From Dictyobacter aurantiacus (GTDB taxonomy: Bacteria; Chloroflexota; Ktedonobacteria; Ktedonobacterales; Ktedonobacteraceae): DNA of 64,000 nucleotides. Positions 25,496 to 35,070 of this stretch are shown piece by piece (within the stretch, counting starts at the first letter, position 1; every line of letters starts with the position of its first letter). Under the pieces are notes generated by a model, which saw only the letters and a list, made by a program, of their open reading frames with translations, did not search any database and was not told where the DNA came from. The DNA is taken from NCBI RefSeq assembly GCF_003967515.1, contig NZ_BIFQ01000002.1, positions 248,001 through 312,000 on the forward strand. Reading direction: 5' to 3'. The position numbers were made by a program, and so were the translations under genes.

Positions 25496-27271
25496 CTATC
25501 CTTCCCGCTCAATCACTGGCAGGATCAGGTGTGATGGATACAGCTCGTTATGATAGACGCAATTGACGGCGGGCACGAAATCCTCTCTCTGCTCGATCGC
25601 GATGCTGCCACCGGTGTTCGAGTTGCGATCGTAGCGCGGGAAGTTACTGCTAGAGACCTCCAGGCGGATGCGATGCCCGGCGCGGAAGACATTCGAGGTC
25701 GCTCCCAGGTCTATGTGCAGCTCGTAGACGCGGCCTGGCTCCATCAAGGCTGGCCGCGCGAAGGATTCACGATAGCGGGCGCGCAGAATCCCATCTGCGA
25801 GCAGTTCGGCACGACCGTCGGGATACACATCCACCAGCTTGCCGGTAAAATCGGTATCGCGGGCGGACGAGGAGGCGTAGAGCACCAGTTCAATCGGACC
25901 GGTCACCTCAACGGGATGCTCAAGCGGCGCTGCAGTATAGCAGAGCACATCTTCTCGCTCCTCGATCTCGCGCTGATCATAGGGTCCCAGGTCGCCCCGC
26001 TGTTTGGACGCGACGTTGGTCGCGGCCCTGGTCGGCACCGGATCATGCGGATCATAGCGATACACATCTTCCTCACCCTGTGCCATCTGCGTGGCCGACA
26101 GCACGCCATCACCGGCAACGCTGTTCGCCTTCCCCCCGCTGTGCAGATAATAAGAACGATAGCGCGTATCGGGCAATGGCCAGGCATCTTCCTCGCGCCA
26201 TTGATCGATGCCCATCACGAAGATGCGCACCGGCTTCTCCCGCTCTACGCCATTGTCGAGCCCCTTGAGCCAGCGATCAAACCAGCGCAACTGCACGTCG
26301 GTCAGCATGTTCACGGCCTGCTCGCTCACCGCCAAGCCGTCCTCGTCATACCGGCGCTCCGCGTGGCCCCACATAAAGTTGCCATGTCCCCATGGTCCGA
26401 TGATCAGCCGCTGCTGCTGCCGCGCATGTCCGCTTCCTCCCCGCTGCTTCATCAGCTGATACTGACGCAGGTCGTTGCGCAGGAACAGATCATACCAGCC
26501 AGCGATCGTCAGCGCGGGCACGGTAACGCGCTCGAACTCTTCCTCCGACAGGGTGGCGCGCCAGTAATCGTCCTGGTCGGGATGCGCCAGCCAGTCAAAG
26601 TAATAGGGCGCAACATCACGCATCGCCGGTTGCTCAACCAGCGGCAACTGCTCAAAGCGGGCCGGAAAATCGTCCAACGCCTGCTTCAACATCTCCATAT
26701 CCTCAGACCTCGCCCGGTCGTCTTTAATGCGCCGCTGCAGCTGATCCGGCGCAAAGCTCCCCATGACCAGCGTCAGGGCTACCGCGAGCATGAACGCGCC
26801 ACCCTGATAGAGATACAAGCCTCCCGCATGGGGAGACTGGGAAGGCGCGATCGCACGCAAGGCGGCTGGCTGCGCGCTGGCCACCTGCCACTGAGCCAGC
26901 GCCTGAAACGAGGCTCCGAACATACCAACCTGGCCTGTGGACCAGGGCTGCTCGGATGCCCAGTTGATGGTATCCACGCCATCACTGCTCTCAAACAGAA
27001 ATGGCTGGAACTCGCCTTCGGACGCATAGCGTCCCCGCACATCCTGCAGCACAATCACATAACCAGCCGCCACAACACGTTCGGCAAACAGGTTGATATT
27101 AATGGCGATAGGCCGGTCTTCCCATCCCGGCAACGGCATGCGGAAATCCTTATTGTATGGATGGCGCACCACCAGCACCGGCCACCGTCCCTCACCCTCT
27201 GGACGATACACATCGGTCGCCAGCTTCACACCATCACGCATCGGAATCATCAAATTCTGCTCAATAATCAT
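25496..27271 (-). CDS. CocE/NonD-family alpha/beta hydrolase
   Basis: The 591-residue protein begins with the family phrase PMRDGVKLATDVYRP. The nucleophile is in GMFGASFQALAQW near residue 130. The C-terminal beta-sandwich (about 400-591) includes GPIELVLYASSSARDTDF and HRIRLEVSSSNFPRYDRN, typical of X-Pro dipeptidyl-peptidase C-terminal domains. Members hydrolyse acyl/peptidyl esters or amides; substrate not inferable. No signal peptide is visible. An AAGAAGG site precedes the ATG. Monocistronic. Confidence 0.9.
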   Translation of the reverse strand: MIIEQNLMIPMRDGVKLATDVYRPEGEGRWPVLVVRHPYNKDFRMPLPGWEDRPIAININLFAERVVAAGYVIVLQDVRGRYASEGEFQPFLFESSDGVDTINWASEQPWSTGQVGMFGASFQALAQWQVASAQPAALRAIAPSQSPHAGGLYLYQGGAFMLAVALTLVMGSFAPDQLQRRIKDDRARSEDMEMLKQALDDFPARFEQLPLVEQPAMRDVAPYYFDWLAHPDQDDYWRATLSEEEFERVTVPALTIAGWYDLFLRNDLRQYQLMKQRGGSGHARQQQRLIIGPWGHGNFMWGHAERRYDEDGLAVSEQAVNMLTDVQLRWFDRWLKGLDNGVEREKPVRIFVMGIDQWREEDAWPLPDTRYRSYYLHSGGKANSVAGDGVLSATQMAQGEEDVYRYDPHDPVPTRAATNVASKQRGDLGPYDQREIEEREDVLCYTAAPLEHPVEVTGPIELVLYASSSARDTDFTGKLVDVYPDGRAELLADGILRARYRESFARPALMEPGRVYELHIDLGATSNVFRAGHRIRLEVSSSNFPRYDRNSNTGGSIAIEQREDFVPAVNCVYHNELYPSHLILPVIEREG

Positions 27272-27402
27272 ATCGCTTCTAACCTTCTTTTCTTGAAAAA
27301 CCTACTCTAACCACAATGCGCAACCAGCACCGAGGCCCCTTCCATATAAGGAGAAAAAAGGCAACCAAACCCGGCGAAAAACGAGCAACATAAGATACGC
27401 CC

Positions 27403-27515
27403 CGTAGGTGCTGGGCTTGCCCCAGCTTACCGCGTAGCGGTCCCGTTCCCGGGCACGCACCTTTCGCCAACGAAGACATCACCCCGTAGGTGCTGAGCTC
27501 GCTCCAGCTTCGTGG
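27403..27515 (+). repeat. GTAGGTGCCGGGC repeat, copies 3 and 4
   Basis: A full copy (27403-27472, CGTAGGTGCTGGGCTTGCCC with the CCGCGTAGCGG stem) is followed by a partial copy at 27485-27515 (CGTAGGTGCTGAGCTCGCTC). They occupy the 554-base space upstream of the CocE-type gene; nothing else there is recognisable except the terminator at 27761. Confidence 0.75.
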
Positions 27516-27760
27516 ATAGAGTAAAGAGGATCGCGAATATCGCGTATTCAGATGTTACAGACTTCCTCGCACATGAAGACCTGCATTACAGATGAAGCGT
27601 TAGAAGACCTGCCTCATGAAGGGGGAGATGGCAATCATATATTATTCCTCCATTGCCATATATAACAGCATCGACACCATAACATACCAAAAACCCATCC
27701 GTCAATATCTTCGGACCTTCCCACGCACCATAAGTTCGGAGCTCGCCTTCGATTAAAAAA

Positions 27761-27792
27761 AGGGGCATCTACGGATATTCGTAGATGCCCCT
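27761..27792 (-). terminator. Intrinsic terminator of the alpha-galactosidase gene
   Basis: A 13-bp stem (AGGGGCATCTACG / CGTAGATGCCCCT) with a 6-base loop is followed on the minus strand by a run of seven T. It lies 34 bases after the stop codon. Confidence 0.9.
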
Positions 27793-27825
27793 CCACAATG
27801 CGGTCAGGCTGGCTGGAAACTATGA

Positions 27826-30006
27826 CTAGACGGTAATGCGATCGAGATCGACGGTCCAGCCAGAGGGCGCGGAGAGCGTAATGGTGTTGTTGCCGGCATT
27901 CAAGGCGACGGTCATCGTCATCGACTGGACAGAATTCCAGTTGTTATCGTTAGTGCCGTGGAAGTTGATGGTCGTTGAGCTCCCTCCATTTACACTGAGC
28001 TGGCCCGAACGTCCACTGTCCCCATCGATGTAGTAGAGCGTCAGGGTATAATTGCCAGCGCTCCCTTCATAGATGTTGTTCAGCTGTACATAGGCACCAT
28101 TGCCGATGTTGCCAACCTTCTGTCCTCCCGAGCAGGCGCTACAGCCAACGACGCTGGCACTACCACCAAGGGTATTGATGCTAGCCTCGGCCTCATACGA
28201 ACTAGCGCCGGTATTGACTACGATACGATCAAAGTCTGGCGCCCAACCCGATGCGCTGGAGAGTCTGATGCTGTTGCTGCCAGCGTTTAAGTTGACAGTG
28301 ACATTCATGCTCTGGACCGAGTTCCAGTTGTTGTCATTGGTGCCGTGGAAGTTTAAGGTGGTAGCCGAACCGCCGTTCACGCTCAGTTGCGCGGACCTGC
28401 CGCTGTCCCCATCGATGTAGTAGATGGTAGCGGTCGCGCTACCACTTTTGCTGGCGTAAATGTTGTTCAATTGCACATAGGCTCCGCTGCCGATGTTGCC
28501 AACCTTCTGTCCTCCCGAGCAGGCGCTACAACCGGCGACGCTGGCGCCGCCGCCGAGGGAATTGTTGGCCGCCTCGGCCTCGTAAGAGAGAGTGCCAGTA
28601 TTGGTAGGCGTAACCTTTAGCAGCCGCGAGCCATGACCATTGAGGGAGGCGCTAAAGCTATTGTTGAAGCTGCCCAGGTCACTATGACTCCACAGGTCGC
28701 GTACGCTGGCGCTACCGCTAAAGCCGAGGTCGCTCCAGTTCGCGGTCACATTGGCACCGGAGCTATCCAGGTTGAAGAGGGCTACGGTATAGCTGCCATC
28801 AGTGTTATTGGAGAACCAGACCTGCTGGTTCGAGGACTGCGAGACGGGGTGCGCGGCATGGCCCGACTGGTCGACGGCGATCACCTCATCATTGGTCAGC
28901 AACGAGGTGCCATAACTGTCCAACTGGGTCAGGTCGTCTCCCGAAAAGAGGGGCGCGGACTCGATGGCCCACAATGTCATGTACGTCTGCCGCTCATCCT
29001 GCGAGATGCCGTCCAGCGTCCCACTCCCAACGTCCAGAGAGTCCAGATCATTCCAGCTCCCGGGCCCGGCACTATTGATCCAGGGAACGACATCGTTGAA
29101 GCGCGCCTTAATCGAGTTGTCCCAGGTAACCAGCGTGCCGCAGTAGCACTCGACATCGGTATCGATACGCCAACCATTGGCGTACTGCTGCCAGGTGCTG
29201 AGGTAATTGTGGTCCAGTGACCATGAGAGCTCCAGCCAGATCGAGCGGCCGCTCTGCTGAAGCGCCTGGGACCACGCCTGCACGTCCGGGCGATTATCCG
29301 ACACGCTGACGCTGCGGCCAGAACCAGGCGTGACCCCGTCCAGCTTCAGGTAATCGACGCCCCATGAGGCAAACTGGTTGGCGATCGAATTAATGTAGGC
29401 CTGGGCGCAGGGATTGCTATAATTGATGGCGTAGTTGCCCAGCCAGCCATTGGTTTTGGTCAGTGGCTGCACCACGATATCCTGCGCGTGGCAGCTCGTC
29501 CCATAGATAGGATAGTTTTGATTGTAGACCTGGGGGTCCATGCCGGGATTGAAGTAGATGCCAAACTTTTGCCCGTTATTATGGACATAATTGCCGATGT
29601 CGGCCATCCCGGCGGGGAAACGCGTGGCATCAGCCCTGGGACGCCCGTAGCTATCAAACTCGCTCGTCCAGTTGTTATCCATCCACCAGCCGGCATCGAT
29701 GTTGATATACTGATAGCCGTGGGATTGCAACTTCTGATGCACGACATCCGACTGCGCCTTGACGTGGGCCGCGTTAAGCCAGACGGTATTGTAGCCGCTA
29801 TAATTGGTGGATTCCAGGCTCCAGCTGCTCCAACCCATGTACGGCTTCTGACCCGCTCCATTGCCGGTCGTAGCCGGAATATTGAGCGCCTTACTGCTGG
29901 CATGAACGGTGGTCCCATAACGCGGAGCCATAAACACAAGGGCCACCATAGAAATGGCACATAAAAATAGCACGGGGATGCGCAAAAGGTTCCGAGGTAA
30001 ATACAT
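27826..30006 (-). CDS. Secreted GH27 alpha-galactosidase with two carbohydrate-binding modules
   Basis: The 726-residue protein has a signal peptide (about 1-36). The GH27 barrel (about 50-385) shows PYMGWSSWSLES, the nucleophile Asp in DYLKLDG and the acid/base region WRIDTDVEC. A C-terminal beta-sandwich (about 390-470) follows. Two near-identical modules (about 475-600 and 605-726) each start with SYEAE and contain GCSACSGGQKVGNIG and FHGTNDNNWNSVQSM; they resemble CBM35/CBM6 galactan-binding modules. The enzyme would release alpha-linked galactose from plant galacto-oligosaccharides or galactomannan outside the cell. The module similarity indicates recent internal duplication. Confidence 0.93.
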   Translation of the reverse strand: MYLPRNLLRIPVLFLCAISMVALVFMAPRYGTTVHASSKALNIPATTGNGAGQKPYMGWSSWSLESTNYSGYNTVWLNAAHVKAQSDVVHQKLQSHGYQYINIDAGWWMDNNWTSEFDSYGRPRADATRFPAGMADIGNYVHNNGQKFGIYFNPGMDPQVYNQNYPIYGTSCHAQDIVVQPLTKTNGWLGNYAINYSNPCAQAYINSIANQFASWGVDYLKLDGVTPGSGRSVSVSDNRPDVQAWSQALQQSGRSIWLELSWSLDHNYLSTWQQYANGWRIDTDVECYCGTLVTWDNSIKARFNDVVPWINSAGPGSWNDLDSLDVGSGTLDGISQDERQTYMTLWAIESAPLFSGDDLTQLDSYGTSLLTNDEVIAVDQSGHAAHPVSQSSNQQVWFSNNTDGSYTVALFNLDSSGANVTANWSDLGFSGSASVRDLWSHSDLGSFNNSFSASLNGHGSRLLKVTPTNTGTLSYEAEAANNSLGGGASVAGCSACSGGQKVGNIGSGAYVQLNNIYASKSGSATATIYYIDGDSGRSAQLSVNGGSATTLNFHGTNDNNWNSVQSMNVTVNLNAGSNSIRLSSASGWAPDFDRIVVNTGASSYEAEASINTLGGSASVVGCSACSGGQKVGNIGNGAYVQLNNIYEGSAGNYTLTLYYIDGDSGRSGQLSVNGGSSTTINFHGTNDNNWNSVQSMTMTVALNAGNNTITLSAPSGWTVDLDRITV

Positions 30007-30143
30007 AATCTTGTCCTTCCCTGGAAAAGATCACCATACAACACTGTTTCTTTGTAACGCTAGCGCATACACTGCGCAGCAATCCGGGACCAGCCACTCA
30101 CTTGCGTTCGAACTTAACCAGTTACCTCCTCTCTCAAATCTTC

Positions 30144-30190
30144 ATCTCTTATAATTAATTCAATCAGTGATTGAATTAATTATAAGAGAT
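30144..30190. promoter_or_regulatory. Perfect 22-bp-stem palindrome upstream of the alpha-galactosidase
   Basis: Arms 30144-30165 and 30169-30190 are exact complements with a 3-base centre; the core is ATTCAATC-AGT-GATTGAAT. It is AT-rich and lies about 140 bases upstream of the galactosidase start in a divergent intergenic region, so an operator for a sugar-responsive repressor is more likely than a terminator. Confidence 0.5.
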
Positions 30191-30302
30191 GCTCCTCCCT
30201 CCTGTCAATGCTTCCCATATCACCACACACACTCCACCCCCAATCTGGCGCCGTAGGCGCCAAAGAGAAAAATGAAAAAGCCCTGCGTACAAAGTGTATT
30301 GA

Positions 30303-30375
30303 TTGACAATAACTCATCTTTAGGTTATGCTTATTATTGATAAACAGATACGCTATTTATCAATAATAAGCATAA
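30303..30375 (+). promoter_or_regulatory. Promoter overlapped by a 20-bp-stem palindrome
   Basis: A TTGACA box (30303-30308) is followed 17 bases later by TATGCT (30326-30331). The arms 30325-30344 and 30356-30375 are exact complements and cover the -10 box and transcript start, 26 bases before the methyltransferase ATG. This suggests an operator or an mRNA hairpin controlling that gene. Confidence 0.6.
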
Positions 30376-30400
30376 AAACTTTGCATGAGTGAGGTTCTTT

Positions 30401-31276
30401 ATGGCAAACCCGCCCGTGAGCAATACGGCGCTGGGAGCAGCGATGTGCCGTTTGATTGAGCAGTTCCAGCCGGAGCCAATCCGGCTCTTTTATGATCCCC
30501 TGGTCAAAGATCTGCTTGCCGCCCCTTTCAGTATGCTCATGCAGCTTAAAAGCATGCGTGCGTACACAATTAAACAGACCGATGCCGTCATGCCGGGTCT
30601 CTACGGTGTTCAGGTCTGCCGGACACGCTATATCGACGAGGCAGTGGAGCAGGCCCTCACGCAAGGGATCGAGCAGGTGGTGATGCTGGGCGCGGGGCTG
30701 GATACTCGTCCCTATCGTCTGGCGGGGATGGAGCGCGTGCGGATATTCGAGATTGACCTTCCAGCCGTGCAAGAACCAAAGAAGAAGCGGCTCCTCAAAC
30801 ACTTCGGTCGCTTGCCAGAACATGTTACCTTCGTTCCCATCGACTTCGGTAAACAGAGTCTGGATGCCGCTCTCGGGGCCACAATCTTTGACCTATCGCG
30901 GCCCACGCTATTTGTATGGGAAGGCGTAACGCAGTATCTCACTGAAAAAGCTGTCCATCAAACGCTCGCCTTCGTCGGGCAATCGACTCCTGGTAGCATC
31001 CTCGTATTCACCTATGTCTTGCGCAGCCTGATCGAGCGACGTTCGAACGTGCCAGGCGCCCAGAAACTGCTAGAGAGGCTGGATAAAGGAGGCTCCCCCT
31101 GGCTCTTTGGTCTGGAATCCTCAGACGTGGCCTCCTACCTCGCGCCCTTTCGCCTGAACCTGACAGCGGACGTGGGAAGCGCGGACTATCAAACAAGTTT
31201 CTTAAAACTCCTGGGACGCGAGTTGGTCGTGTCCGAGTGCGAACGCATCGCTCAGGCGACGGTTATCCGTCCCTGA
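30401..31276 (+). CDS. PPM1/TIGR00027-type SAM-dependent methyltransferase
   Basis: The ATG at 30401 follows TGAGG by 7 bases and gives 291 residues (a GTG at 30389 is an alternative). Motifs include RTRYIDEAVEQAL, the SAM loop MLGAGLDTRPYRL, acidic FEIDLPAV and the family phrase LFVWEGVTQYLTEKAV. This is the leucine carboxyl methyltransferase-like family that O-methylates carboxylates. The natural substrate is unknown. Promoter and operator-like palindrome lie directly upstream. Confidence 0.9.
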   Translation: MANPPVSNTALGAAMCRLIEQFQPEPIRLFYDPLVKDLLAAPFSMLMQLKSMRAYTIKQTDAVMPGLYGVQVCRTRYIDEAVEQALTQGIEQVVMLGAGLDTRPYRLAGMERVRIFEIDLPAVQEPKKKRLLKHFGRLPEHVTFVPIDFGKQSLDAALGATIFDLSRPTLFVWEGVTQYLTEKAVHQTLAFVGQSTPGSILVFTYVLRSLIERRSNVPGAQKLLERLDKGGSPWLFGLESSDVASYLAPFRLNLTADVGSADYQTSFLKLLGRELVVSECERIAQATVIRP

Positions 31277-31306
31277 TTTATCCACTGAAGCGGAATATAT
31301 TAAATA

Positions 31307-31367
31307 CAATAAGGGACACGGGTCCTCCCGATTTTTTGAAAATCGGGAGGACCCGTGTCCCTTATTG
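31307..31367. terminator. 29-bp-stem bidirectional terminator
   Basis: Arms 31307-31335 and 31339-31367 are exact complements with a TTG loop. It is located between two convergent gene ends. Confidence 0.8.
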
Positions 31368-31417
31368 AGTAAGCCAGGGGACCTGACATCCTCAGGCTAG
31401 CGGTTCAGTATCTATGG

Positions 31418-32353
31418 TTATTTGACGATAAACTCTCTGGCGAAGCGACGCAGGGGCGTCAGGTCGGTCGCGCTGGGGAAGTCGATGATGATCTCGCCAA
31501 ATCCCAGCCCTTCGAGGTTGGCGATGCGCTGACGGATCGTCTCGGGGCTGCCCACCAGGGAGTTCTCATGGAGTCCAGCACGAGCCTTCTCTGGAACCAG
31601 AGCCATGGCCTCCTCGTCGCTGTCAGCGATCGAGCAGAAGGCGCCGGTCGTGCAGTGGATGGTCTTGAAGTCGCGTCCAACGGTCTCGCAGTGCTGCTTC
31701 AATACATCCATCTTATGCTGCACCGTTTTGGTATCACCACCGAAGTTACAGGCATCACCATACTGCGCCACCAGCTTCAAAGTAACCTTCTCGCCAGCAC
31801 CACCGATCAGGATCGGGATGTGCGGCTTCTGGACGCCCTTGGGCTGGTTGATGGCACCACGAACGTGGTAGTATTTGCCCTCGAATTGCGCCTCATCCTG
31901 CTCCCACATGGCTAGAATCACCTGCAAAGCTTCGCGCAGCTGGCGCAGACGCGTCGGCGCATCCGGGAATTCGTACCCGTAAGCCAGGTACTCGTGCTCA
32001 TACCAGCCAGCACCGATACCGAAGTTCAGGCGACCATGGCTCAGGACATCCAGCGTACTGGCCATCTTGGCCAGCAAGGCAGGATTGCGATAGCTGTTAC
32101 AGGCTACGATCTGGCCGATACGCACCCGCTGGGTATCACGGGCCAGCGCGGCCAGCGACATCATACACTCGAAAGTCACTTCCTGGGTCGGCGTTGGAAC
32201 GGTATGAAAGTGATCAACCAGCCAGACCGAATCAAAGCCCGTCTCATCGGCAGCCTTCGCTACGTTGGTCATCGTCTCATAAGCTTCAACAGGATCGTTG
32301 ATGCCCACGAGGCTCATTGTCCAACCATTGGGAAGAGAAATACCAAACTTCAT
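31418..32353 (-). CDS. LLM-class (F420-dependent) oxidoreductase
   Basis: The second ATG (32353) has an AGAGG site 6 bases upstream and gives 311 residues. The luciferase-like TIM-barrel shows MKFGISLPNG, GFDSVWLVDHFH, RVRIGQIVACNSYRNPALLAKMAST, LDVLSHGRLNFGIGAGWYEHEY and PILIGGAGEK. Such enzymes use F420 or FMN; the GIGAGW and IGGAGE motifs favour the F420 group. Substrate unknown. Monocistronic, facing the terminator at 31307. Confidence 0.9.
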   Translation of the reverse strand: MKFGISLPNGWTMSLVGINDPVEAYETMTNVAKAADETGFDSVWLVDHFHTVPTPTQEVTFECMMSLAALARDTQRVRIGQIVACNSYRNPALLAKMASTLDVLSHGRLNFGIGAGWYEHEYLAYGYEFPDAPTRLRQLREALQVILAMWEQDEAQFEGKYYHVRGAINQPKGVQKPHIPILIGGAGEKVTLKLVAQYGDACNFGGDTKTVQHKMDVLKQHCETVGRDFKTIHCTTGAFCSIADSDEEAMALVPEKARAGLHENSLVGSPETIRQRIANLEGLGFGEIIIDFPSATDLTPLRRFAREFIVK

Positions 32354-32649
32354 GTACATCCTCTTTCACATAGATCAATCTTTGATCTAAACATCAACAC
32401 ACAACAATACATCCATGTCCTCATAACATCCATCCCATATCTCCCGAGCTTTCCTACATCCTTAAAGCCCCCGCTTGATTATAGCCCATGCTCATGACAA
32501 TCCTCAAGGACAAAGCTGCATCTATGCTTATTATCAGACTTTGCTCCCGTTCTATCCCGCCATTTTTCCGGTTTTGAGGAGGTGAGGAAGAATAATAGAG
32601 AGAACACTTAAAAAAGCACATTTAGAATATGGGAAAAGGAAATCATACG

Positions 32650-33084
32650 ATGGATATGAAAACAATTAGAAAAGAAAAATTCATCCAGGCCACACCAGAG
32701 CGAGTCTTTAAAGCGCTGACCGAAAAGCAAGATTTAGAGCGCTGGTTTGTGCAAGAAGTTGACATCGAATTGAAACCGGGGGGAACCATTCGTACAAATT
32801 GGGCGCCTGGCATGGGAGAACATGGAAAAGTAAAAGAAGTGAGGGCGCCTCAGCTGTTCAGTTTCACCTGGGAAGGTGCATTTTCTCCTACCCCGACAAC
32901 CCTGATCTTTGAATTAAGAGCAACCAGGGATGGCACACTGTTAACATTTACCCATAGTGGTATCGGTGAGGGAAAAGGATGGGAAGCTTACGCCACTATG
33001 GACAAAGCGTGGGATGCTCATCTTAATGATTTAACATCCTGGATTGAAACAGGAACATGCCCACTACCGGGTCCCAGAGGATAA
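32650..33084 (+). CDS. SRPBCC/AHSA1-type protein
   Basis: The ATG at 32650 follows AAAGGAA; the product is 144 residues. The START-like fold is visible as FIQATPERVFKALTEKQDLERWF, then WAPGMGEHGKVKEVRAPQLFSFTWEG and a C-terminal helix GWEAYATMDKAWDAHLNDL. The family binds hydrophobic ligands or activates Hsp90 in eukaryotes; its role here is unknown. Confidence 0.85.
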   Translation: MDMKTIRKEKFIQATPERVFKALTEKQDLERWFVQEVDIELKPGGTIRTNWAPGMGEHGKVKEVRAPQLFSFTWEGAFSPTPTTLIFELRATRDGTLLTFTHSGIGEGKGWEAYATMDKAWDAHLNDLTSWIETGTCPLPGPRG

Positions 33085-33104
33085 TATAAGGAGCAATCAT
33101 CTCA

Positions 33105-33146
33105 TATGAGCCATGCTGGATTTCGCGAAATCCAGCATGGCTCATA
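33105..33146. terminator. 42-bp perfect palindrome between convergent genes
   Basis: Arms 33105-33125 and 33126-33146 are exact complements, centre TTTCGCGAAA. It lies 21 bases after the SRPBCC gene and 28 bases from the decarboxylase end. Confidence 0.75.
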
Positions 33147-33174
33147 ACTTTATCGTGTCCGTTGCCCGAGAAAG

Positions 33175-34758
33175 TCAGAGCAGGGACGACTCCTTTTGTT
33201 CGACCAGCACCTCCAGGACCGTGGGGCCCTTGGCTTGCAGGTGCTGCTGGATGGCGGGAACCAGGTCCTGGGGCTGCTCGACGCGCCGGGCTTCACAGCC
33301 AAAACCACGGGCGATCTGCAGGATGTCGAGGCCCGGCAGGTCGAGGCCGGGAATCTTTTCGCCGACCTGTTCGAAGCGGGCAAAGGCTTTGAGAATGGCG
33401 TACGTTTCGTTGCGCAGGACGACGAAGAGGACTGGCAGGTGCAGTTGCGCGGCGGTCCACAGGGACTGGATCGAGTACATGCTGGAGCCGTCTCCAACCA
33501 CACAGGCCACCGGTCGGTCGTGCAGGGCCAGCTTGACGCCGATGGCGGCTGGCATGGCGTAGCCAAGTCCCCCACTGGCAGTCATGTAGAAGCTGCCGGG
33601 ATGGCTGGCCTTGACGTAGCGGCGCAAAATGCCTGCGGTAGAGGGAGACTCATCGAGCACGACGGTGTTCGCGGGCAGCTGCTGCCCAAGGGTGTGCATG
33701 AGAAAGGCCGGCGAGATAGGAGTTCGGGCCTCAGGCACCTCGGGCGTACGGCGCGGCGCGGGCTTTGTCCGCTCTGTATGCGGTAGCCGAGACAACAACT
33801 GCTCGATCGTCAGGGCGATATGCCCGATCACGCTGCGCCCCACCTGGATGCGGGCGGCCTCTTCGGGATCATTGCTGATGTGGATAACATTGGTGCCTTC
33901 TTTGACGATGGGTCCCGGCACATAGGGATAGTAGTGGAAGACGGGCCCGCCCACAACCAGTACAGTGTCATAATCGGACAGCTTCTCGGCCAGCAATCTG
34001 GCGGCCGGTGGCAGATCCCCTTGAAATAAGGGATGCGTATCGGGGAAGCCAACGCGAGCGGATAGCGGGGCGCGCCAGACGGCGGCGTTGGTGCGCTCGG
34101 CCAGTTCGATCATCTGCTGCCAGGCGCCATCGCGGTCAGCATCGGCCCCGACAACCATGGCCAGCTTCTGACTGTCCCGCAGTTGCCTCGCCACCTCTTG
34201 CAGCGAGATCGGATCGGGCGCGATGCGCCAGGCAACCTCGTGCAGGGCCAGCGGCTCAACCTCGGCATCCCAATCGTCCATGGGGATGGAGAGGAAGACG
34301 GGGCCGCGCGGCTGCTGGGTGGCCATGTGATAAGCCCGTATGATGGCCGCCGGCACATCCTGCGCCCGCGCTGGCTCATAGCTCCACTTCACATATGGTT
34401 TGGGCAGTTCAACGGCATCGCGAGCAAAGAGCAGTGGCTCCAGGGCCATCATGGCGCGCGTCTGCTGGCCGGCGGTAATAATCAAGGGGCTGTGATTATA
34501 GAACGCGGTCACGATATTACCCATGGCGTTACCCACGCCGGGCGCGGTATGCAGGTTGACCAGTGCCGCCTGCCCGCTGGCCTGGGCATAGCCATCGGCC
34601 ATACCCAACACCGACGCCTCCTGCAGGCCCAGCACATAGCGAAAGTCATCGGGATAATCGCGCAGAAACGGCAGTTCAGTTGAACCTGGATTGCCAAAAA
34701 TCGTCGTCAGGCCAAGCAAGCGTAATAAACGAAAGGTCTCCTCACGCACTGTCACCAT
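33175..34758 (-). CDS. mdlC: Benzoylformate decarboxylase (thiamine diphosphate-dependent)
   Basis: The 527-residue protein aligns from memory over its full length with Pseudomonas benzoylformate decarboxylase. It has the active-site Ser in GNPGSTELPFL, Glu in LQEASVLGMADGYAQ and His in NLHTAPGVGNAMG. The diphosphate/Mg motif starts GDGSSMYSIQSLWTAAQ. It decarboxylates benzoylformate to benzaldehyde in mandelate catabolism. The second catalytic His of the Pseudomonas enzyme (in FRYHQY) is Tyr here (FHYYPY), with a His two residues earlier, so activity or specificity may differ. No mandelate pathway partners are adjacent. Confidence 0.85.
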   Translation of the reverse strand: MVTVREETFRLLRLLGLTTIFGNPGSTELPFLRDYPDDFRYVLGLQEASVLGMADGYAQASGQAALVNLHTAPGVGNAMGNIVTAFYNHSPLIITAGQQTRAMMALEPLLFARDAVELPKPYVKWSYEPARAQDVPAAIIRAYHMATQQPRGPVFLSIPMDDWDAEVEPLALHEVAWRIAPDPISLQEVARQLRDSQKLAMVVGADADRDGAWQQMIELAERTNAAVWRAPLSARVGFPDTHPLFQGDLPPAARLLAEKLSDYDTVLVVGGPVFHYYPYVPGPIVKEGTNVIHISNDPEEAARIQVGRSVIGHIALTIEQLLSRLPHTERTKPAPRRTPEVPEARTPISPAFLMHTLGQQLPANTVVLDESPSTAGILRRYVKASHPGSFYMTASGGLGYAMPAAIGVKLALHDRPVACVVGDGSSMYSIQSLWTAAQLHLPVLFVVLRNETYAILKAFARFEQVGEKIPGLDLPGLDILQIARGFGCEARRVEQPQDLVPAIQQHLQAKGPTVLEVLVEQKESSLL

Positions 34759-35070
34759 AAAATGTCCCTTTCCAGCTAAAAATCATTCTCAACTCTCTTC
34801 TATTCTACCTTATATGCTAAGGGCGTACGCATTTTCTCGCTGAACTTGCATTTTGAATTTCCCGATTCATACGCCAGGATTATCCGCTGAGCGTGATCCA
34901 GGGTCAGCAAGAGGCCCGCCCGCATATATTTTCATGCACTTGCTGTTACATACTATTTTATTTATAATATGAATGCCACCTACATCAATTCACATCAATA
35001 TTTCCAATTTTGCTCATATAACATATTTCTGACTATATATCCTTTGTTTAGTCTGCCAAAGGTCAATATA
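34759..35070. other. Divergent intergenic region
   Basis: This gap must carry the promoters of the decarboxylase and the glycosyltransferase. The right part (34930-35060) is AT-rich. I see no strong palindrome, repeat or gene. Confidence 0.45.

Noticed and set aside
25550..27310. 586-residue ORF on the plus strand
   Set aside because: It is antisense to the well-supported CocE-type hydrolase and matches no family; high GC content keeps the opposite frame open.
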